From positions 62,001-126,000 of the forward strand of contig JAEUGW010000013.1 in assembly GCA_016795565.1 (NCBI GenBank): a DNA stretch of 64,000 nucleotides, given 5' to 3'. Positions 1 through 8,863 of this stretch are shown in pieces. Below the pieces are notes generated by a model. It searched no databases and was not told the DNA's origin. It saw nothing but the letters and a program-made list of their open reading frames with translations. The stretch is from Opitutaceae bacterium. Lineage in GTDB: Bacteria; Verrucomicrobiota; Verrucomicrobiia; Opitutales; Opitutaceae. Both the position numbers and the translations under genes were made by a program. Positions within the stretch are counted from its first letter, which is position 1; each line of letters opens with the position of its first letter.

Positions 1-74
1 TCAAGGAAATCGGCTTCGCCGCCGGATTCGGCGGCGCCCAGCGCCTGCGCCGGGCCTTGCACGCGTCCGGCTGA
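1..74 (+). CDS. AraC-family transcriptional regulator, C-terminal end (partial)
   Basis: Only the last 23 codons are in the window, read in the frame starting at base 3 and ending at TGA 72-74. The translated tail (KEIGFAAGFGGAQRLRRALH...) matches the second helix-turn-helix of AraC/XylS regulators, where IxEIAxxxGFxxxxxFxRxF is the usual pattern. It lies directly upstream of the rhamnosidase operon in the same orientation, so it may be its activator (inference from position). The N-terminal sensor domain is outside the window, so the ligand cannot be judged. Confidence 0.72.
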   Translation, partial: KEIGFAAGFGGAQRLRRALHASG

Positions 75-310
75 AGTGGCCGGCCGCGTTGCCCGCCGCA
101 TGGCGCAGGGCGGGCGGCAGGAGCCGCGCGCTTCCCAAATGAGACAGGGAAATTCCCTGAATTTTCATTTCGTGAGACTTGCCACGAAAATCCCGTCTGC
201 CACTACGTGAACGGCCTCCCCTGCCCGGCCCGGGAACATCAATCCGTGATTGAATCCCCGGCCGCCTCACCCCGCACGATCCCGTGCCCGCCCTCCCGAG
301 AAGCCTGCTC
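75..310. promoter_or_regulatory. Leader of rhamnoside operon with three inverted repeats
   Basis: This 236-bp gap holds no convincing gene. Three inverted repeats are visible: CAGGGA-AAT-TCCCTG at 145-159, TTTCGTG/CACGAAA at 168-174 and 183-189, and a 15-bp palindrome TCAATC-CGT-GATTGA at 239-253, about 57 bp before the GH78 start. The last looks most like a regulator-binding site for the operon. The first is followed by AATTTT and might act as a weak terminator for the AraC-type gene. Function is inferred from symmetry and position only. Confidence 0.4.
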
Positions 311-3199
311 ATGAAAAATCCCGCCCTCCTCCTCTTTCTCATCCTGGCCGGCGTCGTCATGTCGGCGGAACCCGCCGGCTCCGTGCGCCCGCAGATCCTC
401 GACCTGCGCTGCGAATATCAGGAAAACCCGCTGGCCATCGAGTCCGCCGCGCCCCGCCTTTCCTGGCGGCTGGCTTCGCCTGCGCGCGGGGCCGCGCAGA
501 CCGCCTGGCAGATCCTGGTGGCGTCGTCGCCGGCCGCGCTGGCGGAAAATCGCGGCGACCTGTGGGACAGCGGCAAGGTGGCGTCGGCCGCGAGCAGCCA
601 GATCGCCTACCAGGGCCGCGCCCTGGCCGCCCGCGAGAGTTGTCACTGGAAAGTGCGCGTGTGGGACGAGCACGGCGAGGTGTCGGCGTGGAGCCCCGCC
701 GCGAGCTGGATGATGGGCCTGCTCCAGCCCGCCGACTGGCGGGCGCAATGGATTGCCGCGCGCGACCCCGAGCCGGTGCCCACCGACCTCAAGCCGCTGC
801 ACCTGCCGCCGGCGCGCCACTACCGCAAGGAGTTCAACGCGGGCAAGCCGGTCGCGCGCGCGACGGCCTTTGTCTCGGCGCTGGGTCTGTTCGATCTGCA
901 CCTCAACGGGCAGCGCGTCGGCGACGCTTATTTCCAGCCGGGCTGGTCCGACTATGCCAAACGCGCCTACTACCGGGCCCTCGATGTCACCGCGCTGGTG
1001 CAGTCCGGCCGCAACGCGCTCGGAGCGGTGGTGGCCGACGGCTGGTATGCCGGCTACATCGGGTTCGGCCGGTTGAACAAACTCGGGCCCAACGGCCTGG
1101 GCCGGTATTTTTATGGCAAGACGCCGGCCCTGCTCGTGCAGTTGGAACTCACCTATGCGGACGGCAGCCACGAGACCGTGCTGAGCGACCCGAGCTGGCG
1201 CGTCACGGACGCCGGTCCGATCCGCGAGGCCGACCTCCTCATGGGCGAGGCGCACGATGCGCGCCGGGAAATGACCGGGTGGGACCGCGCGGGTTTCGAC
1301 GACCGCGGCTGGGTGCCGGCGATTCCCGCCGCCGCGAACGGCGACCGGCCCGCCATCAACGTGGACCGCCGCGGCGACCCCGAGGTGGACCTCGGCTTCC
1401 ACGCGCCGCCGGTGCTGCAGGCCTACTCCGCCCCGCCCATCCGCATCACGCAGGAACTGCCCGCCAAGGCCATCACCGAGCCCTCGCCCGGAGTCCACAT
1501 CTTCGACTTCGGCCAGAATTTCGCCGGCAACATCCGCCTGCGCGTCAAGGGCGCGGCCGGCACCACGCTCAAGCTGCGCTACGGCGAGATGCTGCACCCC
1601 AACGGCCAGCTGATGACCGAGAACCTGCGCGCGGCCCGCGCCACCGACTTCTACACCCTGCGCGGCGATCCCGCCGGGGAAACCTGGACTCCCCGCTTCA
1701 CCTACCACGGCTTCCAATACGCGGAGCTCACCGGCACCGACGGCAAACCGCCGCTGGAAACGCTCACCGGCCTGGTCATCCACAACGACACGCCCCTGAC
1801 CGGACAGTTTGAGTGCAGCGATCCCGTCCTGACCCAGTTCGCGCGGAACGCCGTCTGGACCCAGCGCGCAAACTTCGTCGAGGTCCCGACCGATTGCCCG
1901 CAGCGCGACGAGCGCATGGGCTGGGCCGGCGACGCCCAGGCCTACATTCGCACCGCCAGCTACAACGCCGACATCGCGGCATTCTTCACCAAGTGGCTGG
2001 GCGATGTCATGGATGCGCAGCTCTCCTTCGGCGCCTATCCCGACTACGTGCCGTATCCCCTGACGACCGGCTACACCAACAAGGATTTCGCCACGGGCTG
2101 GACCGATGTCGGCATCATCTGCCCGTGGACGATCTGGCGCGTCTATGGCGACACGCGCCTCGTCGAGCGGCATTGGGCGAGCATGACGCGGTTCATGGAG
2201 TGGCGCCTGGCCAGCTCCACGCGGGAAGGCCTGGGCCTCGACATCGGCAACTTCTACGCGGACTGGCTCAACCAGAATGATCCCACCCCGGCCGACTTCA
2301 TTGACACCTGCTATCACGCGTGGGACTGCCAGCTGATGGCGCAGATGGCGGAGGCGACCGGCCGGACCCGCGAGGCCGCGATGTATCGCCGGCGCTTCGA
2401 GCTCATCCGCGGCGGTTTTGCCAAGGCCTACGTCAAGGAGGACGGGGCGTTGGGCGTGTCCAGCCAGACGGCCCATGTGCTGGCGCTGTGGAGCGGGCTG
2501 GTGCCCGAGGCGCAGCAAGCCGCCACCACGCGGCACCTGCTGGAGAAGATCAAGGCCAACGGCTTCCGGATGACCACGGGCTTCCTCGGCACGCGCGCCC
2601 TGCTGCCCGTGCTCAGCGCGCACGGCCACCACGACGAGGCCGTGCGCCTCTTCCAGAGCCGGCGCTTCCCCAGCTGGGGCTACGAGGTGACCAACGGCGC
2701 CAACACCGTGTGGGAACGCTGGGACAGCTACACCGTGGACAAGGGTTTTCAAAACGCGGAGATGAACAGTTTCAGCCACTACGCCCTGGGCGCCGTCATG
2801 GAGTGGGCCTACCAAACCCTCGCCGGCATCGACACGGCGCAATCCGGCTTCCAGCAAATCCGCATCCATCCCCGGCCGCCCAAGACCTCGGCGGCGGCGG
2901 AGGGCGAGCAGGCACCGCTCAGCTGGGTCAAGGCCAGCTACCACTCCCCGCACGGCCCCATCAGCACCCATTGGCGGCGCGACGGCCGGACCTACACCCT
3001 CGCCGTGACCCTGCCCGCCAACACCTCCGGCACCATCTGGCTGCCCGCGCGCACCGCGGACGCCGCCACCGAGGGCGGCCGGCCGCTCGCGCAATCACGC
3101 GGACTTGAGATCGTCGGCCCGCAGGACGACGGGCTCCTGCTGCGCGCCCCGTCCGGCAGTTACGCCTTCTCGGTGGCCTTGCCCGACGACTACCAATAA
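311..3199 (+). CDS. Secreted alpha-L-rhamnosidase, GH78
   Basis: Inverting hydrolase that releases terminal alpha-L-rhamnose from pectic or glycoside substrates. The ATG at 311 opens a typical signal peptide (MKNPALLLFLILAGVV, cleavage near SAEPAG) and has a weak GAGAAG upstream; the in-frame GTG at 284 would only add nine residues ahead of that signal. Family features are the N-terminal beta-sandwich domains (about residues 30-500), the GH78 catalytic signature PTDCPQRDERMGWAGDAQ near residue 525, the second conserved NTVWERWDSY near residue 798 carrying the likely catalytic Glu, and a C-terminal beta domain. About 962 residues, normal for the family. First gene of a five-gene + strand operon with a second rhamnosidase (GH106) and RhaT. 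Confidence 0.93.
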   Translation: MKNPALLLFLILAGVVMSAEPAGSVRPQILDLRCEYQENPLAIESAAPRLSWRLASPARGAAQTAWQILVASSPAALAENRGDLWDSGKVASAASSQIAYQGRALAARESCHWKVRVWDEHGEVSAWSPAASWMMGLLQPADWRAQWIAARDPEPVPTDLKPLHLPPARHYRKEFNAGKPVARATAFVSALGLFDLHLNGQRVGDAYFQPGWSDYAKRAYYRALDVTALVQSGRNALGAVVADGWYAGYIGFGRLNKLGPNGLGRYFYGKTPALLVQLELTYADGSHETVLSDPSWRVTDAGPIREADLLMGEAHDARREMTGWDRAGFDDRGWVPAIPAAANGDRPAINVDRRGDPEVDLGFHAPPVLQAYSAPPIRITQELPAKAITEPSPGVHIFDFGQNFAGNIRLRVKGAAGTTLKLRYGEMLHPNGQLMTENLRAARATDFYTLRGDPAGETWTPRFTYHGFQYAELTGTDGKPPLETLTGLVIHNDTPLTGQFECSDPVLTQFARNAVWTQRANFVEVPTDCPQRDERMGWAGDAQAYIRTASYNADIAAFFTKWLGDVMDAQLSFGAYPDYVPYPLTTGYTNKDFATGWTDVGIICPWTIWRVYGDTRLVERHWASMTRFMEWRLASSTREGLGLDIGNFYADWLNQNDPTPADFIDTCYHAWDCQLMAQMAEATGRTREAAMYRRRFELIRGGFAKAYVKEDGALGVSSQTAHVLALWSGLVPEAQQAATTRHLLEKIKANGFRMTTGFLGTRALLPVLSAHGHHDEAVRLFQSRRFPSWGYEVTNGANTVWERWDSYTVDKGFQNAEMNSFSHYALGAVMEWAYQTLAGIDTAQSGFQQIRIHPRPPKTSAAAEGEQAPLSWVKASYHSPHGPISTHWRRDGRTYTLAVTLPANTSGTIWLPARTADAATEGGRPLAQSRGLEIVGPQDDGLLLRAPSGSYAFSVALPDDYQ

Positions 3200-3233
3200 T
3201 CCGTCTGCGCCCGAACACCCTGGTCTGAGTCCC

Positions 3234-4358
3234 ATGAAAATCCACCCGCCCTTTCCAGCGGTCGCCCGCCGGCACCGCCTCCTCCCAATCATCCTGCTCG
3301 CCGCCAGCCTCTGCCCATTCGCCGGTGCCGCCACCCCGATCGAGCCCGTCGCCCAAGCCGAGGTCTATCGCGACGGGCGGCCGCCCGCCCGGTATCGCGT
3401 CGGCGTCAAGGATCAGGGCATCGTGCTGCGCCACGGCGACGGCCCGGGGCAATGCGACTACCTCGGCGCCCGGGATGTCTGGGTCTGGGAGCACGCGGGC
3501 ACCTACTACATGCATTACGACGGCGCCGGCCCGACCGGCTGGCTCGTCTGCCTCGCCACGAGCAAGGATCTCGTGAACTGGACCAAGCACGGCGCGGTGC
3601 TCGGGCTCGGCCAGCCGGGCGAGAATGATTCCGCCTCCGCGTCCTACGGCGTCACGTTCTTCAACGGCCGGGACTGGGACATGTTCTACCTCGGCACGCC
3701 CAACACCACGCCGCCGCCCTACCTGATCCCCGGGTTCCCCTACCTGACGCTCAAGGCCCAGGGCCCGTCGCCCACCGGACCGTGGACCAAGCAGCGCGAC
3801 GTGATTCCATTCGGCACCAAGCCCGGCACCTTCTACTCCGCCACGGCCAGCCCGGGCCAAGTCGTGCGGCACGGTGACGAATACCTCATGTTCTTCAGCG
3901 CCTCGTCCGATCACCCGACCCTGCGCACGCTGGGCCTGGCGCGGACCAAGGACCTGGACGGACCTTGGACGATAGACCCCCAGCCCCTGCTGCCGCCCAC
4001 GGAGCAGGTGGAGAACTCCACCCTCTATCACGACGAGCCGAGCGGCACCTGGTATCTGTTCACCAACCACGTCGGCCTTCATCCGCAATTGGAATACACC
4101 GACGCCATCTGGGTTTACTGGTCCCAGGATCCGACCAAGTGGGACCCGGCCCACAAGGCCATCGTGCTGGACGGCAAGTCCTGCCCCTGGTCGCGCGAGA
4201 TCATCGGCCTGCCCTCGGTCGTCAAGGTCGGCAACCGGCTGGCGATTTTCTACGACGGCAGCACCGCCCCGGAAATGCCGCCCCTCTACCTGAGTCACAT
4301 GAAACGCGACATCGGCCTGGCCTGGCTGGACCTGCCGCTGCTGCCGCCCAAGGAATGA
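3234..4358 (+). CDS. Secreted GH43-like five-bladed propeller protein
   Basis: 374 residues from the ATG at 3234, which opens a signal peptide (MKIHPPFPAVARRH, then hydrophobic LLPIILLAASL, cleavage near AGAA). The mature part has the alternating pattern of five-bladed propeller glycosidases of the GH43/GH32/GH130 type: repeated WV/YYMHYDG, TSKDLVNWTKHG, YLMFFSASSD and TWYLFTNHVG blades with acidic residues at blade edges. The family number cannot be fixed by eye. Lies 34 bp after GH78, and its stop overlaps an alternative start of GH106 (ATGA at 4355-4358). Context suggests it trims another residue, possibly galactose or arabinose, of a rhamnose-containing glycan (inference). Confidence 0.72.
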   Translation: MKIHPPFPAVARRHRLLPIILLAASLCPFAGAATPIEPVAQAEVYRDGRPPARYRVGVKDQGIVLRHGDGPGQCDYLGARDVWVWEHAGTYYMHYDGAGPTGWLVCLATSKDLVNWTKHGAVLGLGQPGENDSASASYGVTFFNGRDWDMFYLGTPNTTPPPYLIPGFPYLTLKAQGPSPTGPWTKQRDVIPFGTKPGTFYSATASPGQVVRHGDEYLMFFSASSDHPTLRTLGLARTKDLDGPWTIDPQPLLPPTEQVENSTLYHDEPSGTWYLFTNHVGLHPQLEYTDAIWVYWSQDPTKWDPAHKAIVLDGKSCPWSREIIGLPSVVKVGNRLAIFYDGSTAPEMPPLYLSHMKRDIGLAWLDLPLLPPKE

Positions 4359-4384
4359 TCCCCTCGCGCCCCTCCCCAATTGCC

Positions 4385-7354
4385 ATGACACGACGACTGC
4401 TCCTTTCCGCCCTGTTCATCACCGCCGGGCTCCACGCCCAGCCCCCCGGCCCGCTGGAACAGAACTTCCTCAGTCCGCCCGAAGCGGCCCGCCCCTGGGT
4501 CTATTGGTATTTCATGGACGGCAACATGACCCGCGAAGGCATGACCGCCGACCTCGAGGCCATGCGCGACGCCGGCATCGGCGGCGTCATTTTTCTCGAG
4601 GTGGATCTCGGCCAGCCCCGCGGCCCGGTGGGATTCATGACCCCGGCGTGGCGGGAGCACTTCGCCCACGCCGTGCACGAGGCGGAGCGGCTGGGCATCG
4701 AGGTCGCCCTCGGTTCCGGTCCCGGCTGGTGTGGCACCGGCGGCCCCTGGGTGCGGCCGGAGAATTCCATGCAACACCTGGTCGCGAGCGAAACCCACCT
4801 GCTCGGGCCGCAAAAATTCAACGGCATCCTGCCCCGGCCCCAGCCGCGGAAACCGTTCTTCGGCGAAGGCACCCTGACCCCGGAGCTGGCGAAGCAGTGG
4901 CGCGAGTTCCACCGCGACGTCGCGGTGCTGGCCATCCCGGTCCGCCGCAGCCAGCTCTACCTGACGGACATCGAGGGCAAGGCGCTCTACCAGCGCGCCC
5001 CCTATTCCTCGCAACCGGGCATCAAGCCGCACTTCCCCACGGCGGCGGAGTATCCCCCCACGCCGGCCGCGATGGCCGTGGCCCCGCAGGAGATCATCGA
5101 CCTGACCTCCCGCCTCCAGCCGGACGGCCGCCTCGCCTGGGATGTGCCCCCCGGTGAATGGACCATTCTCCGCTTCGCCCGCACCGCCACCGGCCAGACC
5201 ACGCGGCCCGCGCCCGCCGCCGGCCTCGGCTTCGAGACCGACAAGTTCAACCCGGCAGCCCTCGAGGATCACTTCGCGCACTACCCCGGCCCGCTGCTCA
5301 AGGAACTCGGCCCCGAGCCCAAACAGGGCCGCGGCCTGACCACCCTGCACTTCGACAGCTGGGAAATGAGCTCGCAGAACTGGTCGGGGAACTTCCGCGC
5401 GGATTTCCAAAAACACCGCGGCTACGATCCCCTGCCCTTCCTGCCCGCGATGACCGGCCGGGTGGTCGGCAGCGAGGAGCAGACCGAGCGCTTCCTCTGG
5501 GATCTGCGCCAGACCGCGCAGGAACTCGTCATCACCAACCATGTGACACGGCTCAGGGAACTCGGCCGGCAGCACGGCCTGAGCTTCTCGCTGGAGCCTT
5601 ACGACATGAACCCCAACGCCGACCTGAGCCTCGGCGCCGTGGCCGATGTGCCTATGAGCGAGTTTTGGTGGCGCGGGGAGGACCGTCCGCCGGGCACCTC
5701 CTGGATCGACACCAGCTACAGCGTGCTCGAGGCCGTCTCCATCGCGCACACCGGCGGCAAACCCATCGTGGCGGCCGAGGCCTTCACCTCCAACCCCGGC
5801 GAAGACTGGATGGCCGACCCCGCCGCCATCAAGGGGGTCGGCGACTGGGCCTTTGCCGCCGGCCTCAACCGCCTCGCCATCCATCGTTACCAGCATCAAC
5901 CCTGGCTCGACCGCTGGCCCGGCATGACCATGTGGGAATATGGCGTGCACTGGGAACGCACGCAGACGTGGTGGCCGATGGCTTCCGCCTTCCACGAATA
6001 CCTCGCGCGCTGCCAGTTCATGCTGCGGCAGGGCCAACCGGTGGCGGACATCCTCTATCTCGCCCGCGAAGGCGCCCCCATGATTTTCCGCCCGCCTTCC
6101 TCGGCCACCGTGGGCAAACGCCCCGACCGTCGCGGCTACAACTTCGACGGCTGCGCCCCCGAGGTCCTGCGGGAACGCGCCCGCGTCGAGGCCGGCCGCC
6201 TCGTCTTCCCCGACGGCATGAGCTACCGCGCGCTGGTGCTGCCGGAGAACGAGACGATGACGCCCGAGCTGCTGCGCACGGTGCACGCGCTCGTGCAGGC
6301 CGGGGCCACGGTCATCGGCCCGCGCCCCGCCAAGTCGCCCAGTCTCGCCGGCTTCCCCGGCAGCGATGCGGAAGTCCGCCGGCTCGCGGCGGAGCTCTGG
6401 GGACCTTGCGATGGCGTCAACGTCAAGGAGCACGCCTTCGGCGCCGGCCGCGTCATCTGGGACGCCTCCGCCGTCACCCCCGTGGCGGCCGGGCTCGCCC
6501 CCGAGCCCTACGGCGACTACGCCTTCACCGCCGGCGTGCTGGCGCGCCAGGGTCTCCCGCCCGACTTCGAATCCGACGGCCCCGTGCGCTACACCCACCG
6601 GCGCACGGACGACAGCGACATCTATTTCGTGGCCAACCGCGAGGCCCGCACGCTGGAGGCGCGGTGCGACTTCCGGGTTTCAGGCCGGATACCCGAATTA
6701 TGGGATCCGCTCACCGGCGAACGCCGCCGCCTGCCCGACTTTTCCACGGTGAACGGCCGCACCCGCGTGCCCCTGCGCTTCGCGCCGGAGCAGTCGTTCT
6801 TCATCGTGTTCCGCGATGGTAATCCGGCGCCGACCGGCGACCGCAATTTCGCCACGCTCCGCACCGTCTCCGAGGTGAGCGGCCCGTGGGAGGTGTCCTT
6901 CGATCCGAAATGGGGCGGCCCGGAGAAAATCAATTTCGACCGGCTCGAGGACTGGACCCTGCGGACCGAGCCCGATATCCGCCACTATTCCGGCACGGCG
7001 GTCTATCGGAAGCGCTTCGAGCTGGACTCCGCACTTCTCCGGGACCGCTCCGCCCCGCTCCTGCTCGACCTGGGCACGGTGAAGAACCTCGCCCGCGTGC
7101 GCCTCAACGGCCGCGATCTCGGCGTCGTCTGGTGCGCGCCCTGGCAGGTGGACATCTCCGCCGCCGCCCAAGCGGGGCGCAACGAGTTGGAAATCACCGT
7201 GGCCAATCTCTGGCCCAACCGCCTCATCGGCGACCAGGGCCTGCCGCCGGAAAAACGCCGGACCTGGGTCAGCATCAATCCCTTCAAGGCGGATTCACCC
7301 TTGCTCCCGTCCGGCTTGCTCGGGCCGGTGACGCTGCAAACGACGCTCAAGTAA
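4385..7354 (+). CDS. Secreted alpha-L-rhamnosidase, GH106
   Basis: Acts on alpha-L-rhamnosidic bonds, typically in rhamnogalacturonan. The ATG at 4385 starts MTRRLLLSALFITAGLHA, a clean signal peptide; the ATG at 4355 overlapping the previous stop would add ten residues and weaken it. Family pattern is seen directly after the signal: FLSPPEAARPWVYWYFMDGN, then LEAMRDAGIGGVIF and GIEVALGSGPGWCGTGGPW. The C-terminal third (about 820-980) looks like a galactose-binding-type beta sandwich (SGTAVYRKRFEL, LARVRLNGRDLG, VANLWPNRLIGD). 989 residues, usual for GH106. Pairing with GH78 implies breakdown of a rhamnose-rich polymer outside the cytoplasm. Confidence 0.9.
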   Translation: MTRRLLLSALFITAGLHAQPPGPLEQNFLSPPEAARPWVYWYFMDGNMTREGMTADLEAMRDAGIGGVIFLEVDLGQPRGPVGFMTPAWREHFAHAVHEAERLGIEVALGSGPGWCGTGGPWVRPENSMQHLVASETHLLGPQKFNGILPRPQPRKPFFGEGTLTPELAKQWREFHRDVAVLAIPVRRSQLYLTDIEGKALYQRAPYSSQPGIKPHFPTAAEYPPTPAAMAVAPQEIIDLTSRLQPDGRLAWDVPPGEWTILRFARTATGQTTRPAPAAGLGFETDKFNPAALEDHFAHYPGPLLKELGPEPKQGRGLTTLHFDSWEMSSQNWSGNFRADFQKHRGYDPLPFLPAMTGRVVGSEEQTERFLWDLRQTAQELVITNHVTRLRELGRQHGLSFSLEPYDMNPNADLSLGAVADVPMSEFWWRGEDRPPGTSWIDTSYSVLEAVSIAHTGGKPIVAAEAFTSNPGEDWMADPAAIKGVGDWAFAAGLNRLAIHRYQHQPWLDRWPGMTMWEYGVHWERTQTWWPMASAFHEYLARCQFMLRQGQPVADILYLAREGAPMIFRPPSSATVGKRPDRRGYNFDGCAPEVLRERARVEAGRLVFPDGMSYRALVLPENETMTPELLRTVHALVQAGATVIGPRPAKSPSLAGFPGSDAEVRRLAAELWGPCDGVNVKEHAFGAGRVIWDASAVTPVAAGLAPEPYGDYAFTAGVLARQGLPPDFESDGPVRYTHRRTDDSDIYFVANREARTLEARCDFRVSGRIPELWDPLTGERRRLPDFSTVNGRTRVPLRFAPEQSFFIVFRDGNPAPTGDRNFATLRTVSEVSGPWEVSFDPKWGGPEKINFDRLEDWTLRTEPDIRHYSGTAVYRKRFELDSALLRDRSAPLLLDLGTVKNLARVRLNGRDLGVVWCAPWQVDISAAAQAGRNELEITVANLWPNRLIGDQGLPPEKRRTWVSINPFKADSPLLPSGLLGPVTLQTTLK

Positions 7355-7363
7355 TCCAGACCC

Positions 7364-8794
7364 ATGACGCCTCCCCCGCTCCGCCTCGGCCTGTTCGGCA
7401 TCGGCCTCGACGCCTACTGGCCCCAGTTCCCCGGTCTCAAGCCGCGCCTCGAGGGCTACCTCGCGCGCGTCGCGGGGAAACTGGCCCGCCCCGGGGTCGA
7501 GCTGGCCAACCTCGGCCTCATCGACACCCCGGATGCGGCCTTCGCCGCCGGGCGGGAATTTCGCCGGCAGGATGTCGATTTGATTTTCCTACATGTCACC
7601 ACCTATGCGCTGTCCTCCACCGTGCTGCCCGCCGTGCTGCGCGCCAAGGTGCCGGTGATCGTGCTCAACCTCGCGCCCGTGCCGGCGATCGACTACGCGG
7701 CCTTCAACGCCCTCGGCGACCGCACCGCCATGACCGGCGAATGGCTCGCGCACTGCGCGGCGTGTCCGGTGCCGGAGATCGCCAACGTCTTCCGGCGGGC
7801 GGGCGTGCCCTTTCACCAGGTCACCGGCGTGCTGGACGACGATCCGGCCTGCTGGCGCGAGATTGACGCCTGGGTGGACGCCGCCCGCGTCGCCGCCGGG
7901 ATGTTCGGCAACCGCCTCGGCCTGATGGGGCACTACTACGGCGGCATGCTCGACATCCAGTCCGACCTCACACTCCAGAGCGCCACCTTTGGCACCCACC
8001 TCGAGCACCTCGAGGTGGACGAGCTCTCCGCCCGGTGCCGCGAGGTCACTCCCGCCGCCGTCGCGGCGCGCGTGCGGGAATTCCACACCGCCTTCGCCGT
8101 GCAACCCGACTGCCCGGAGGATGACCTTGCGGCGGCGGCGCGCACCAGCGTCGCCCTCGACCGGCTGGTGGCCGACCACCGGCTCGGCTCGCTGGCCTAT
8201 TATTACAAGGGCACCGGCGTGTCCGAGAACGAGACCACCCTCGCCACCATCATCCTCGGCACCTCGCTGCTCACCGCGCGGGGCGTGCCGGTCGCGGGCG
8301 AGTATGAGGTGAAGAACGCCCAGGCCATGAAGATCATGGACCTCCTCGGTGCCGGCGGCTCCTTCACCGAATACTACGCGATGGATTTTCGCGACGATGT
8401 CGTGCTCATGGGCCACGACGGCCCCGGGCATCTCGCCATCGCCGAGGGCCCCATCAAGGTCCGGCCGCTGGCCGCCTACCACGGCAAGGTCGGCCGCGGC
8501 CTCTCCATCGAGATGGCCGTGAAGCACGGGCCCGTCACCCTGCTCTCCGTGATCGAGACGCCGGGCGGCCGCCTCGCGCTCCTCTGCGCCGAGGCCGAGT
8601 CCGTGCCGGGGCCCATCCTGGAAATCGGCAACACCAACAGCCGTTATCGCTTCGCCTGCGGCGCCCGGGAATTCGTCCAGCGCTGGAACCAGCACGGTCC
8701 CGCCCACCACTGTGCCGTCGGCGTCGGCCATCTCGCACCCAAAATCGAAAAGCTCGGCCGCCTGCTCAACCTCGAGGTCATCCGCGTGGTCTGA
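7364..8794 (+). CDS. L-fucose/L-arabinose isomerase-fold protein (probable sugar isomerase)
   Basis: 476 residues, no signal peptide, so cytoplasmic. The N-terminal half has alternating beta-alpha segments (RLGLFGIGLDAYW, DLIFLHVTTYALSSTVLP, VPVIVLNLAP) like FucI/AraA domains; the C-terminal half carries GVSENETTL..IILGTSLLTARGVPVAGEYEVKNAQAMK, the substrate and metal region of arabinose/fucose isomerase-like proteins, and a conserved HDGPGHLAI segment. The gene starts 9 bp after GH106 and precedes RhaT, so L-rhamnose is the most plausible substrate (inference). No canonical RhaA, RhaB or RhaD is visible nearby. Could instead be an AraA-like enzyme for another released sugar. Confidence 0.72.
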   Translation: MTPPPLRLGLFGIGLDAYWPQFPGLKPRLEGYLARVAGKLARPGVELANLGLIDTPDAAFAAGREFRRQDVDLIFLHVTTYALSSTVLPAVLRAKVPVIVLNLAPVPAIDYAAFNALGDRTAMTGEWLAHCAACPVPEIANVFRRAGVPFHQVTGVLDDDPACWREIDAWVDAARVAAGMFGNRLGLMGHYYGGMLDIQSDLTLQSATFGTHLEHLEVDELSARCREVTPAAVAARVREFHTAFAVQPDCPEDDLAAAARTSVALDRLVADHRLGSLAYYYKGTGVSENETTLATIILGTSLLTARGVPVAGEYEVKNAQAMKIMDLLGAGGSFTEYYAMDFRDDVVLMGHDGPGHLAIAEGPIKVRPLAAYHGKVGRGLSIEMAVKHGPVTLLSVIETPGGRLALLCAEAESVPGPILEIGNTNSRYRFACGAREFVQRWNQHGPAHHCAVGVGHLAPKIEKLGRLLNLEVIRVV

Positions 8795-8863
8795 TTCCCC
8801 GGGCGCATCCTCCAAACCTGGCTCCCACCTCCTCCACCCCAACCGACTCACCTCCCTCCATCC

